Shown: positions 43,066-55,214, counted from the stretch's first letter. The stretch: DNA of 64,000 nucleotides from Diadophis punctatus similis (GCA_023053685.1 JALIGW010000002.1:256422846-256486845), one strand, 5' to 3'. The notes: a model not told the origin generated them from the sequence alone. A program made the numbers and translations.

Positions 43066-43189
43066 TCCAATTTGGTTGATTCCCCTGAGATTTGAGTTGG
43101 GAATTAGCTTCTAAAACTTCATCTCCCTCCCACTTTGGTTTGTTTCAAGCCCTTCGGATGAGGCGAGGCGGTTGGTGTCCAAATCCGAC

Positions 43190-45300
43190 CTTCTGGGTCC
43201 TTGTGAGGGGCAGCTCATCCCCTGCCAGAACCCCCCATGTGGGTGTTGTGGACCATGGTCCAAGAATCCCAATTTCCCTCGAGAGAACCATCCCCTAAGC
43301 CAGGCTTGACTTCAAAGGTGGTACTTTTCCTCCTTGGATGGTTCCCTTTATTGGGAGAGCAGAAGAGAAAACCACCTGTGCCCCCATCTCTTTGGCTCCT
43401 GTGCCCACCTGCTCTGAGTCTCTTGGCAGCTAACCACCCTAGTTTCATTATCTACAAATTGCTGGTTCGGTTCCCCTGAGCAATGAAGCATCTATCACCA
43501 ACAATGCCTTTTCTTTGTTAAGGAAATCTGATTATTTCTTCCTGTCATTGATACATTTGGTGTTGTCCCTTCCCCAGGTGCCCCCACGCTATCTTGCAAG
43601 GGGAGGTATTGACGACAGGAATCCAAATCTTCTCCGGGAGATTTGAGACAGTTCCTACAACCAGACACCGACCGAGTCTTCCTGTGGTGACCCCAAGACC
43701 GCAGATGAGGAAGGGGAGGGGAAAATTCTGCCCTTAGAGATCGAGGCTGCTGCAGTCATGCGGAGCCAGTCTGGATGACTTCTGGAGGGAGTGAGACTCA
43801 ATTGGAGGGCTGTCTCAGGGCATCTAGGGATGCTGGGAAGAAGGGAGGGGTCTTCCACTCAAGGCTGCCCCATTGAACCCCCCCCCCTCTTTCCCACAGA
43901 GCTGGTCTTCCACTCAGTTGCAAATGTCTTCTACACCAGGAATGGCTTAAGGTACATTTCTCAGAGGTCATCTAGTTCAACCCCCTGCTCGAGTAGGGGA
44001 GACCCTACACCATTTATACCATCAAGCAGGAGACCCAACACCATTAAAATCTGAGCCCCAAAGAGGGAGGGAGGCGTTGGGTGCCAAAATGGGGCAGGAC
44101 CCTCCTCTTGTGAATGAGAGAAATGGCTGAAATGGCTCGGTGAATGTAGGGGGAGTTTCAGGTGCTCCCTATGGCTCCCCACAAGTGCCTGGGGAGGACC
44201 CTGCCTGCTGGAATTCTGCTCCTCAAAAGGGGGCTTGAGGGGAAGAAGAAGGGGGCCTCTGAGCAGGATGGGGGTCCCACCCCTTCATCTCCCTGGATTT
44301 GCCCACCCAACTCCCGAACGAATTCTGGCTTCGGACCCAAAGTAAACAGGATGGTTGATCCATAGGCAGTGGAGGAAGGACCTTACTGTGGGGGCAACAA
44401 AGAGGAAGAGGAGGAGGAAGAGGAAGGAAGGATTCCAGGGTTTTCTTACATCTGAAGTTTATTCTTTTATAGCAAAGGGAAGGGAAGGGAAGTGATTTGG
44501 AGGAAGAATAATGTAGATGAAGCTGCTGTGGGTTCAAAGCCAGGAGAGATGAGGGGGTGACAGGTCCGTCCAGCATCCCTGGGGACAGTCTAGATGGTCT
44601 CCACCCCTCACTCCCAAAAAAGAGAGGCCCCGAAAGGAAGCTGGAGGGGGTCTCAGCAGGAGAAGGTCCAGGCTGCCATCCTCTTCCTCCTGCCACCTTC
44701 AGCCTCCATTTCTCAGAGGTTGCAAACAGGACAAAGAGTCATCAGCTACTAAAGAAGAAAAAATCCTTTTACATCGGAGAGCAGGATTAATTCATGAGTG
44801 CTGTAGAAAAAGAGACGGGGAAGAAAATAAGAATATAAAGAGAAAAGTTTACTGTAAATAACATGTTTTTCTTCCTTTTCAGTCCCCACCCCCGAGGGCA
44901 GGCCCACACTGCAGGGTGGTGGTTGATAGGCAGGGACAGATAGAGGGAAAATTGGCCCATTTCAGGGAGGAATAGGCTGGGAAGGACCAGGGATTCCTCC
45001 CCATTTTATCTTCAGGGGATTCTGGAATTCTCCCTAATTGTCTTAATTAGGGCTTAATCAAGAGGGGAGGGACCCCTCCCCGCTGCAGATGATTCATATG
45101 AACAAAGAAGATGGGGCTACGATGGGGGTGGCAGCAAAGGGGGGAGCCTGGGATCACTTGGCCAGAAATTGTGTGAATTGACACAAGGAGAAGGGGGGGT
45201 CAGGAAGAACAGCCTGTCAAGGTTCCAACTAATGAACCCAAATGAGTCTGCATGGGGTGCCAAGAAGGATCATCTGGGACCGGTGGGGGAGGGGGTCAAG
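43190..45300. repeat. Unit C class II 3' flank, parallel to 25840-28120
   Basis: Collinear with unit B except for the SINE missing at 43690, a B-side deletion near 43200-43290 and an extra ~90 bp at 44985-45090. No gene recognised. Confidence 0.7.
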
Positions 45301-45307
45301 GTCGCGG

Positions 45308-45590
45308 CAAAGTTTTGGAGGGAGTTCTTTAAGTTGATAGGGTCATCTCAAGGGCTTAGCTCCACCTTCCATCTGAGTACGGATGGAGCTGTAGAATGAG
45401 CTAACTCAATGATAGAACAATACCTGAGAAGATGCTATGTTAATTCTCAGCAGTTTAGCTGGGCAGATCTCCTGCCATTTGGTGAAGTGGCCTCCAATAC
45501 TGCAGTGCATAGTAGTGTGGGACTCACCCCTTTTAAAATAGCCACGGGGTGGAATTTGTCCCCATGCCTGAATACCCTCGGAACCCCCCT
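45308..45590 (+). mobile_element. Ty3/gypsy integrase scrap (unit C)
   Basis: Reads KFWREFFKLIGSSQGLSSTF, HLSTDGAVE, stop, then SMIEQYLRRCYVN and VHSSVGLTPFKIATG, the integrase catalytic-core C-terminal half of Ty3/gypsy elements. One in-frame stop (near 45397). It lies about 0.4 kb 3' of the class II gene, on the opposite strand. Confidence 0.8.
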
Positions 45591-45967
45591 CCACAGTGAG
45601 CCTAACAGAATGGGTGGGTTGCTTACAAAATGCGTGGGGGAATGTAAACCTGGGGTGCTCCCTCCCCGAGGGAGGAATGGGAAGGAATGGCCCCCTCCTT
45701 CCCTTCCCTTTTGCAATTTCCCAAACCTTGGAAAAACTATGGGCAAGATTTTAGCGTTTGTGTGTGCTTTTGTTTTTGATTGCAATACTTTTCTCAGATT
45801 TCTGCAAGGAAAAGCTGCCCAAAGTCCAAAAATTTGCTGTCTCCACAGCAAGGAGATTTTGTTCAGGCATGTTTTCTTTAAAAAAAAGAACAATGAAGGA
45901 ATTTAAAAAAAAACACCTATAACTTGCAGGAGGGGCTGAGATGAGGGAAGAAGAGGAGAAAACTCAC

Positions 45968-45991
45968 CTGCAGGTGGTTGGATGGGAATTG
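45968..45991 (-). CDS. Unit C class II beta exon 5 (24 bp)
   Basis: Same sequence and splice sites as unit B exon 5 (AIPIQPPA across phase 1 joints). Confidence 0.75.
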
Positions 45992-46228
45992 CTGGAAGGA
46001 GAAAAAGACACAATTAGAACCCTTCATGGGCTGGAGGACTCAGGATGTCCCCCTCCCCATCGATAGCCCATAATAGGTTGCTTGAGCTTCACTTATAGCC
46101 CCTCAAACAAGAGAAGCTGCCAAAAATATTTCTCAAGGGGACCCTCTTGGCCATCTGCTAAGCTTGATGAGAGGGCTCCCCTAGATGGTCCCCTCCCCAC
46201 AACCTCTCCTCCAGCCCCACAGACTCAC

Positions 46229-46342
46229 CTTTCTTGCTCTTCAGGTAGGAGAAGAGCCCCACAGCGAAGAAGGCCACTCCTATCACGGCCCCCATTATCC
46301 CCGTCCAGAGTTTGCTCCTGGCAGAGCTGGAGGAACGGGGCT
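46229..46342 (-). CDS. Unit C class II beta exon 4 (transmembrane)
   Basis: 114 bp, encoding the same protein as unit B exon 4 ([20 protein letters not shown], then KSKK). Intact. Confidence 0.92.
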
Positions 46343-46475
46343 CTGGGGAAAGAGAAGGACCCTCACCTGAGCAGGAGAATTGGGCCCACCTTCTGGTTTC
46401 CCCCCACAGGGAGGGTCTCTCCTCGGGGCAGGATGGGGTCCCCAGACCAGGAGGGGAGGGAGGGGAGGGGCTTAC

Positions 46476-46761
46476 CCCCACTTGACGGTGATGGGGGCCT
46501 CCAGGCTTGGCGTGCTCCACCTTGCAAGTGTAGACGTCCCCCCGCTGGGGCTGGGTCTCCAGCATCACCTGGAGCTGGTAGGTCCAGTCTCCGTTCTGGA
46601 GCTCCTCCCCGAAGGACACGCCCTCCTTCTCCCCGCCGCCCCATTCTTCAGCCACTGGACCTCGATCTCCACGGGATAAAAGCCCGTCGCGATGCAGAGG
46701 AGGATGGTGTTGGGGGAAGCGGGGTCCATCTTGGTGGGGGAGATGGTGACGGTGGGCTTGG
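46476..46761 (-). pseudogene. Unit C class II beta exon 3 (beta-2), frameshifted
   Basis: In frame through [13 protein letters not shown] and [16 protein letters not shown]. Then +2 bases (plus-strand CTCCCCGCCGCCCC for CTCCCGCTGCCC, near 46633-46647) shift the frame and give a stop at 46565. A +1 near 46503-46508 would restore frame, and another +1 sits at the donor G-run (46475). Synonymous agreement with unit B is otherwise high, suggesting very recent breakage or read error. Confidence 0.9.
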
Positions 46762-48426
46762 CTGGAGGGAAGGAAGGAGGAGAAGGAGGCACATGAGAAA
46801 CACAACAGGGCCCAGAACAGAAGACCAAGTTGGTTAGTTCAGGCCAAGATCCCTTTTTACTCCTGAAAAAATATTCTGTGTTTTGAGTCATCTTCCAAAG
46901 TAAATTGCAGCAAGAAATTAAAAAGGATCCTGAAAGAGGGAAAAAAGTTAAGTCCTTCTTTATTGGGATCAGTTGCAGTCTCCAAAAAGGAAGAATTCCC
47001 CAAATAGGCAAGTCCGACAGGGATAAATGCTGGAAACACTGAGAGGTGGAAGGAACCTTCTGCCAGATGTGGTGGACATGGAAAGAAATAACGCAGAAGA
47101 CGGGAAGGACAGACGCAGCACCGAGTCGGATGATTCTTGGGATCTCGTTGAAAATGAAACCACACTTTTAATTAGGTGTATTACCACAACATTTGTTTGT
47201 TTGTTTAGTAAATTTAGTTATTTATTAAATTTATCTGCCAAAGTGGCCACAACTAACCCAAAGTCTTACAAAGACTCTCCTAGCCGTGAGTTCCACCTGC
47301 TCTTCAGGAGTCAAGGAGAATCTCCAGAATTCCCAACTGGGTCTCTGGGACAATGCAACTCCACCCAGAACGAAGCTGGTTAAAGTCCCCCCATGTTGGT
47401 GCTCCATGGACCCAAAGCCCTTTGGTCTTGCCAGGGTTCAGCCGGAGCCTCTAATCCCCCATTCAGCCCCCTCCCCCCACAGCCTCCAGGCCCCTCGAGG
47501 GGGCAGCCTCAGCATCACCTGGGGCCCCAGAGGGGGAGATGTAAACTTATAACATGGGAGCCAAATTGCTCTGTGCAGCCTTGAAGGGGAGAAATTATTA
47601 TATCATATATTACATGTGATAATCCTCCTAGCTTTGCTGCGAAGAATTTAGGGGTGAAAATGAGTTTTGCCTCCAGATTAAATATGTGGAGAGGAAAATC
47701 TCTGAAATGGTCCATAATTTCCGGAAGGAGCAAAAGGATCTCCCCATAAAAGGCCTTCCTCTCTTAGGATGGGGCTGTTTTTTTTCCTCTTATGGAAGAA
47801 AGACCTGATTTCCTTCTGTGGGAAGAGATTATTTCTGGAGAAGCTCCTGGGCTCCCAATGGGAAGATCAGACTTCAGCCATTCTTCAGGGACGAAGCTTT
47901 CAAGACTTTTCAGTTTCCCTCAAAGGAGTAAAATTTCCCTGGAAAAGCCGAATTGCAAAAAGTGCAGCTGAAATATTTGATTTGCACAATGTTTGGCCTC
48001 TGAAACCCTGTCAGTCGATAGAAATAAATAAACATACAGAATTAAAATGACACAAACAATCTAGGCAATTTGCAAGCAATCTGGAACAGAGAATGAAAGA
48101 ATCCAGGGATTCAGGGCTGAAGGAAGGTAGGATCCGTTTCTTATGACCCCAAATTCAGGTTTAATGCTTGTGGGGGTGTTTTTGGACTCCCCCCCCAAAT
48201 CAGGAGCCTCCCCAGGTAGGAAGACGGAAGAGATTTGGCTGCAGGTGAAGCTGTCTGTGATCAAATGGGGGGGCTTTCAAGGGGGGATTTTCTCCCAGAG
48301 CCCCAAAATTGCCTGAACAAAATTTCTCAGCCTTTGAATCATCTTCTGCTCAAGGCAGAAGAAACGCCAGACCAGGATTCTGTGTAATTTGGGTTTGATT
48401 CATAATTATAAATTCTATCTGGATTA

Positions 48427-48586
<160 letters not shown>

Positions 48587-49441
48587 ATTTGCTTATTTAT
48601 TATTTAGTTTATTTATTGTTATTATTTAGTTTATTATTTATTCTATTCTTTGGTTAGTTTATTATTTATTTTGTTTATTTTTTTATTTATGTATGTAGTC
48701 TATTATTTTATTACTTATTTATTTTATTTTATTATTTTGTTTATTTTGTTTATTTAATTTTATACATTTATTTATTTTACTTACTTACTTATTTATTGGA
48801 TTTAAAAGATGCCGGAGTGGAAATGACTCAGAATAAAGAATAAAAAGAACTAGAACTGCAGAGAAAGGAAACAACAATTTGCTTTCATGGATTCTCTTTG
48901 AACATTCATTTTTGAAATCCTAAAATATCAAAGGCCCCAGAGGGGAAGGGAGCCCCCTCCCTTCCTGGCCTTCCGGAAAGGGGTCCAAATGGGGCTCTGG
49001 GGCTTTGCTTGGGGGGCACAGAGGAGGATGGGCTGGGCAGAGGCCTGAATCCCCCTTTTAAATAATGCTTTTAATTAATTAATCTTTTCATTAATTATTA
49101 CCACTGGATTTTAATCATCCTGGCCTTTGAAATCTTAAATTGTACAGAGGTTGTTTTTGCGGTTTGACGTTTTATTCTGTACTGCCGCCCAGGATCCCTC
49201 TGGGAGTTTCAAAAGTTGGTGGATAAACCAATTTGATCTCTTGGAGGGATCCATGGGATCCCAGATTCCGGGCAGGAGGAGATTTGGGGCCCTGGGGGGG
49301 GGGAAAGGAAGAGTGCTGGGAATGATGGTCAGAGGAAGAATCTGAGAGCGGAGAAGAAATAAAGAGGAAATCTTCACCCGGGAGAGTCTCCATAAAGGAA
49401 AGGGATCCCGTCCCCCAAACTCTTCCCCCCCCCCAACTCAC

Positions 49442-49714
49442 CTCTCCGGCCCAATACCTGGGCACTCTTGGCAGTCTCGTAGTTGTATCGGCAGAAGGAA
49501 TCCACTTGGGCCTTTGCCTCCTGCAGGCTGAACTTGTCTCTGTTCCACGTGTCCGCATCCGCCTTCCCCAACTCCGTGACGGCCTCGAACTCCCCGCGGT
49601 CGCTGTCGAAGCGGACGAACTCCTGCCGGTCGTAGAAGAGCCTGTACAGGAACCTCACCCGCTGCGTCCCGTTCAGGAAGCGGCACTCGGCCTTATACTG
49701 GTGCAGGAAATGCG
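49442..49714 (-). CDS. Unit C class II beta exon 2 (beta-1, peptide-binding groove)
   Basis: 273 bp. Starts AHFLHQYKAECRFLNGTQRV, with the N-glycosylation site NGT, and continues RLFYDRQEFVRFDSDRGEF, then TWNRDKF and VDSFCRYNYE. The two cysteines (AEC and SFC) form the groove disulfide. Strand-helix layout and length are typical of class II beta-1. The only beta-1 exon in the window. Open frame, acceptor CTTCGCAG, donor GAG|GTGAGT. Confidence 0.97.
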
Positions 49715-49749
49715 CTGCGAAGGGGAGGAGGAGGAGGAGGAAAGCCGTC

Positions 49750-50978
49750 AGGAGGGACTCCAGGGCCCATCGTTCCCAGCCGCTAGGAAAGGAGGAGGGT
49801 CCCACGGAAGAAGGGAGGGCGGGGGGGAACCTTCCTTTGAGAGACTGGAGGAGGACGCCCCCTGGAGGAAGGAAGGGGAACTCTCTCAGCCCTGGAGAGG
49901 GAGGAAGCCTTGCTGGGGGGGGTCTGCAGAGGGGGGGAGGGGAGAAAGGGGGGGAGGGGAGGGAAGAAAGAGGGGGAGTGGAGGGACCCCATCCATCCTC
50001 CCAGAGGGGGAAAAGGCAGGCAGAAACCCAACTGGTCCAGTAGATCTACTCTCTGCAGGGAAAGCTGGATCCAAAGCGGAGGGAAATATGGGGGAGGGGT
50101 TGAGGGAACTTTCTAGACTGGAGGGAAGCTAAGATCCACACCTCCCACTCTCTCTTCCATTGGGGGGCGGGGAGTATGGGGAGGGGGCACAATGAGGACA
50201 TCTAGACTGACACTCCTGGGGTCTCCAAGCCCTTCAACCCCCACCTTCCCTGGGTCGCCCTAACTTTTCTTCTTTCACCCGAAACTTCAGCTCAACTCCC
50301 GGCCTTTTGAGGGTTCTGAGGGATCACACCTGTTTCCTATCCCCCTCCCCAAAAAGACCCCCAAGAGCCTCTCAAAGGGAGGGTCTCCAGCCCCCTCACA
50401 AAGGGGAGCCAGTTTGGGAGGAGCAACTCAGCCCCCAATATCCTCCTCCCTCCCTTCCCCCTCCCTTCCAGGTCCCCATAGAGCAGTGGGGGGTTATGGG
50501 GGGGTTCTGGCCTCCTCCCCCAATTCAGGGGCTCCCCCAGAAGGGACCGAAGCTCCCCTCTTGCCTGACCTCCAAAGCCTCAATTTTGAGGTTCAGAAGA
50601 AAAAGTGAAGTTTTTAAAAAAGCAAAAATCCTTTTGCTCAAATGCATCTTTTTCCTTCTGTGGATTCAGGGCTGAAAATGCCTCAGTTTCCCTCTTTCGC
50701 TTTCGCTTTTCCTTCCCTTCCTCTTTCCAGGCAGCCCACTCCGACCCAGACGCTGGGGGGGCAAGAGGGGGGCCCGGCTGCGACCCCCACCTCGGCTACA
50801 ATCGGGGAACGGGGGTCCCTCTCCATCCTCCTGGGGGGGCATGTGGGGAGGAAGGGGGAGGAGACCACGCAGAGATCGAGGCTGTTGGAGGCTCTGGAGA
50901 CCCAGCAGTTTTCTTCCCCCCTCCTGGGCTCCTTCCCAACACTCTTCTCCCCCCAACCTCCCCCTCCCCCCTTAACCT
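49750..50978. other. Unit C intron 1, G-rich, no gene
   Basis: GGGGAGG-rich tracts at 49800-50000. From 50690 the sequence is shared with unit B after the gap. No exon or named repeat seen. Confidence 0.6.
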
Positions 50979-51740
50979 CCCCCTCTCCCCCAACCTCCTC
51001 CTCCTCCACCCAACCTCCTCCTCCACCCAACCTCCCCCTCCACCCCAACCTCCTCCCCCTCCACCCAACCTCCCCCTCCACCCAACCTCCCCCTCCCCCC
51101 CAACCTTCCCCTCCCCCCCAACCTCCTCCACCCAACCTCCCCCTCCACCCAACCTCCCCCTCCACCCCAACCTCCCCCTCCCCCCAACCTCCTCCACCCA
51201 ACCTCCTCCTCCACCCAACCTCCCCCTCCCCCCCAACCTCCTCCACCCAACCTCCCCCTCCCCCCCAACCTCCTCCTCCTCCACCCAACCTCCTCCTCCA
51301 CCCAACCTCCCCCTCCCCCCCAACCTTCCCCTCCCCCCCAACCTCCTCCACCCAACCTCCCCCTCCACCCAACCTCCCCCTCCCCCCCAACCTCCCCCTC
51401 CCCCCCAACCTCCTCCACCCAACCTCCTCCTCCACCCAACCTCCCCCTCCCCCCCAACCTCCTCCACCCAACCTCCCCCTCCCCCCCAACCTCCTCCTCC
51501 TCCACCCAACCTCCCCCTCCACCCAACCTCCCCCTCCACCCCAACCTCCACCTCCCCCCCAACCTCCTCCCCCCAACCTCCCCCTCCCCCCAACCTCCCC
51601 CTCCCCCCAACCTCCTCCACCCAACCTCCCCCTCCCCCCCAACCTCCCCCTCCCCCCAACCTCCTCCTCCCCCCAACCTCCCCCTCCCCCCAACCTCCCC
51701 CTCCCCCAACCTCCTCCTCCTCCCCGCAACCTCCTCCTCC
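50979..51740. repeat. Long CCCCAACCTCCCCCTC minisatellite in class II intron 1 (unit C)
   Basis: About 760 bp of 12- to 16-bp units (CCCAACCTCC core with variable CTCCTCCA or CCCCTC). Open in several frames on both strands because of composition. The transcribed RNA strand would be G-rich, with dense GGGG runs. Confidence 0.97.
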
Positions 51741-51761
51741 CCCGCCCAGCCCCCTCCTTAC

Positions 51762-51846
51762 CGGGGGTCTCCTTCCCCCCTTCGCTTCCGGGGATCCGGG
51801 CCAGCGCCCCCACCAGCAGCAGCAGGGGGACCCCAGGAAAAGCCAT
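51762..51846 (-). CDS. Unit C class II beta exon 1 (signal peptide)
   Basis: ATG at 51846; MAFPGVPLLLLVGALARIPG, then SEGGKETP; donor GTAAGG at 51761; 85 bp, phase 1 into exon 2 (joined codon Ala before HFLHQY). Confidence 0.93.
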
Positions 51847-51989
51847 GGATGCTGCCCCACAAGCGCCCCAAAGAGAGGGGAGAAAGACGCGGAGGCTCCC
51901 AGCCCCAGAGGCGGAATCGGGGGGTCTGGATTGGGGGGAGGAGGAGTTTTCCTCGCACTTCGGCATTGGGAGTGTCCAGAAGGAGCAGG

Positions 51990-52040
51990 AGGACCAATGG
52001 GAATTCTCCCTTCTGCAGCGTCATCGGTCTCCGGGCAGAG
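51990..52040 (-). promoter_or_regulatory. Class II X1-X2-Y promoter module (unit C)
   Basis: Minus-strand X1/X2 CTGCCCGGAGACCGATGACG with X2 at 52018-52023, and Y box ATTGG (plus-strand CCAAT 51994-51998). It sits 145-195 bp upstream of the start codon, the normal distance for SXY. No TATA box needed or seen. Confidence 0.82.
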
Positions 52041-52384
52041 TCTCCCTTGACTTCACCCGATAGAGGAGATAGTTCCGAGCAGAGAGAGAAGCGGAGAAAG
52101 GGGGAGGGGGAATATTTTCAGTCTTGCGGGGCTGCATTCTAGGGGGGGTTTCATGCCGGCTCCGGAGGGGAATGTGGACTTCCTTCCCCACCCCCACCCC
52201 CTGATTCTCATCCAATCTCCCTTTCTCTGTGCGCCTGGAGGGGCGGACTAGATGCCCTTTTAGTTCCCACAGTGCCCGGGGGAAGCCCAGGCTGGAGCTG
52301 CGGAGACTCCAGAAGGGCAAAGTGGATCCAGAGCTCGAAGATCCTTCTGGACTCCCCCCACCCGCTCAGTATGGAAGGAGGGAG

Positions 52385-53040
52385 CCCCCAGCAGCTGCCC
52401 CGGATGACAAGAGGGGAGGCGCAGCCCCACAGCCAGCCAGGACTTGGGGGTCACACACTCACCCCACTCCGAAGGGAAGCCAGGAAAACCCTCAGCTGAC
52501 AGTCCACGCAGGAAGAGGCGGAGAGGATCTGCAGGGATCCCTCCTAATCCAGCCGGATCCTCTCCCCAGCCCTCCCCCCTTCATGGGGGGATTTCCGTAG
52601 GGATCTCTTGGCTTTACAAGAGAAAGCGGCGTTTTCCTTCCTTGAAACACGTGTCTCCCTTGCTCAGAACGTCTGGACGAAGCCCCTCCTTCCGATTCTC
52701 CGCCCCTCAACCCCGATTGTGGAGGAATCTCCCTCTTTCTTTCTGCGGGTCGGGATCCCCCTTTTCCTTGCAAAGCAGCCCCGGATGAAGATCCCGGAAT
52801 CAAGTTTGGCCGTTTCTCCTCCGCTTTCCGCTCCTTTCCTCGCAGAACGTCCACATCTTTGCCATAATGCACAACAATCTATACTTTCAGCAGAAAAATA
52901 CATCAAGTAACATTTTGGAAGAGATTTTGCCAGTATAAAAGTGCAGATCTAGAGTGGAATCGCCATGAGATTTCCCCCAGGAATTTGCCTATTTTGGCTG
53001 TGGAACAGGAAGCGCCCCTAAAACAAAAGGCTCATTTTTA
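52385..53040. repeat. Class II upstream segment (unit C)
   Basis: Matches 39890-40375 closely and 5225-5835 less closely. Contains AGTATAAAAGTGCAGATC near 52932. 53040-53800 beyond it has no recognised feature. Confidence 0.75.
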
Positions 53041-53799
53041 TGATCTTTGATTAAGATTATAACTGCATAAAATAGAAAATAAAAGTAGTAAAGAAATGTG
53101 AAAGGGAAAGAAAGTGGGGGGGGGATAAAGGGCAAAAGGCCCCCGATTCAATGCTGGTCTCCCAGTGACACATTGCTGCTCCCCCCCTCCCGCCCGGGTC
53201 TTATGGGACACTCTTTCCCTTGGGACCCTACAGCCCCCCCTCCAATTTAATCCTCTGGAAGGCAAGAGCTGGCTTTCCCCCAAGGTCAGAGTGGGGGGAG
53301 AAGGTTCTAGGTTGCATCAGGAAAATGTGGTTGCGGTGCCAACTTTTCCATTGCTGGTTTTATTTGTTGTAAGGATTCCTTTATTCATAGGTTGGAAGCC
53401 ACCCGGAGTTTGGCTTTAAGATGGATGGCCGTACAAATATTCTAAATAAAGAAAAGTGGGGCATTGTTGAGCAACTCTGTGCCGCACCCCTCCTTGCACT
53501 CAACCTCAGGGCACTCCTGTGACAGCCGCCATTCCCCAGACTCTCTTCCCATCTCTACTCCTTCACTCTGGTTTCCTCCTGATTAGGATCCATCCCAGGC
53601 GGCCTCCTTGGGGTGGTAGCATCTCCTGGCCCTGGTCCCCATTTCCTTGGAAGGAAGGCAGAGTTCCAGCAATGGGAAACCTTTTAAACCCCCCCCCCAT
53701 TCTTCCCCCAAAAAGCATCTTCCAAGGCTCTTCTCCTTTCCTGGTGTTAATGGGATTCAAAGGTTATCTGGGGACTCAGCAGCCAGGTTGGGGGCTATG

Positions 53800-54031
53800 C
53801 CGCCATGTTCTTTGCGCATGCGCATCCCATTGGACTTGCAAGGCATTGGGATGCCCGGGCGTGAAAAACATGGCGGCGACGAACATGGCGGGCAAGCGAG
53901 TGAACGGCGACCCTGGGACCGGTTCTGGGGTGTGGCCAGCCAGCCATTGCTGCTGGTTTGGCGAGCGGGGGAGGGGGGAATTCCTGCTACCGGTTCTATA
54001 GAACCGGTCCAAACCGGCAGGAACCCACCTC
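53800..54031. mobile_element. hAT-like non-autonomous element, right end clear
   Basis: Ends CGGCAGGAACCCACCTCTG, like the inner hAT element at 13891. It contains the palindrome CTACCGGTTCTATAGAACCG and GGGTGTGGCCAGCCAG. The left end near 53800 is approximate. Confidence 0.55.
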
Positions 54032-54197
54032 TGTGTAAGGGGATCCGAGCAGATTTTCTTCCTTGTAAAAAGTTCCAGTATTATTTAAGAAGGGGGGAAG
54101 GATGGACAGTATATCAAACCAAACAAGAAATTTACAATTTATAAAATAATCTGGAATTTTAATAGAAATTCTGGGGACTTCAGTATCCTCCATTATA

Positions 54198-54886
54198 GTG
54201 AAGGAGTATATGAATCAAACTAATAATTGGCTATTTGCTTTTATTATGAATTGGTTATGCTACTATATAATTGTTACTGATGAAACCAATATTTGCTGTT
54301 TGTTTCTGATATGATATACTGCTAGAAATCATTTGTTATGAATTGAGCTTTGTTATTGGCTCCTGCTTATATTATTGTATACTGTCAGAAATTAAAGTTG
54401 TTAGGAACTAATTCTAGTTTAGTAAATTGTAACCTTAATACTTGTTGGCATTAGTGAAAACTTTGTTATCTGGCTTCTGTGTCTCGCTTCTATTCTTGGC
54501 TTGAAAGCTAGGCACATCCTTGAAAATATAGAAGAAACTGTTACCCAGGAATATCAGGCCCCATAGATAAAGGAACCAGAGAAGGGAGTTTTCCTGCCTC
54601 ATAGATTCTGAATGCTGAAAGCTCCATAGAGAAGGTGGACAGAGAGAAGGGCCTGAACAAAACGCTTTAAAGACCTTTGTCTCTGATTGGGTAAACTTTG
54701 TTTCTAAGGGCGTAAAATGTATATAATCCTCTGAGCCACTCTCGCAGGGCTGGCGCTCTTCCTGACATGCGTTTTCTCTGTATGTTTTGGGTGTGGTCTT
54801 CACCCAGACTTTTCCCTTTGGCCGTCAATAAAAAGCCGCTATTTTTTGCAAGCCTCGTCTGGAGTCTCTCTCTCTTTGGCATCTCA
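54198..54886 (+). mobile_element. Retroviral-type LTR, probably solitary
   Basis: About 690 bp from TGAAGGAGTA to GGCATCTCA. A TATA box TATATAA (54720-54726) is followed about 100 bp later by AATAAA (54827-54832) and a CT-rich U5. Just after the end, TGGCTGGGGGAAACTTCTGG resembles the leader of endogenous gammaretrovirus-like elements. No gag, pol or env frames follow. The left boundary is set only by where the duplicated segment (54055-54197, partner of 2868-3035) ends. Confidence 0.55.
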
Positions 54887-55100
54887 GTGGCTGGGGGAAA
54901 CTTCTGGGACCTTCCAATAGGATCGCAGCCTTTTAGGAGGCTTTCACCTTGAACGCCTCCTTCAGGTCCCTGGATAGCGACACCACCTCCTGGGAAAGCC
55001 TGGCACAAGATCCATCCACACGGCGCCCCTGATCCTCCTGAACACGCGTTCAAAGGCGCCTCCGAGGACCATCTCCTCCCATGGACCCAGCGCTGGATCC

Positions 55101-55122
55101 TCTGCCTGGAGACGGATGACGC

Positions 55123-55203
<81 letters not shown>
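55101..55203 (+). promoter_or_regulatory. X1-X2 box remnant running into a (CT)n(CA)n microsatellite
   Basis: TCTGCCTGGAGACGGATGAC (55101-55120) and X2 TGACGC (55117-55122) match the plus-strand block at 5101-5123. Where the Y box should be there is a C-run, (CT)n and (CA)n (55125-55203). The Y box appears lost to the repeat. Confidence 0.6.
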
Positions 55204-55205
<2 letters not shown>

Positions 55206-55214
55206 CAGCTCTTC

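Noticed and set aside
50642..52063. Proline-rich frames of over 400 codons on both strands across intron 1 of unit C
   Set aside because: They are produced by the minisatellite, which has no stop-containing words; the strand-specific splice sites and paralog structure show this is intron.
53165..54144. Frames of 100-165 codons in the 53-54 kb region
   Set aside because: No domain, overlapping frames on both strands, and part of it is a hAT-like element.
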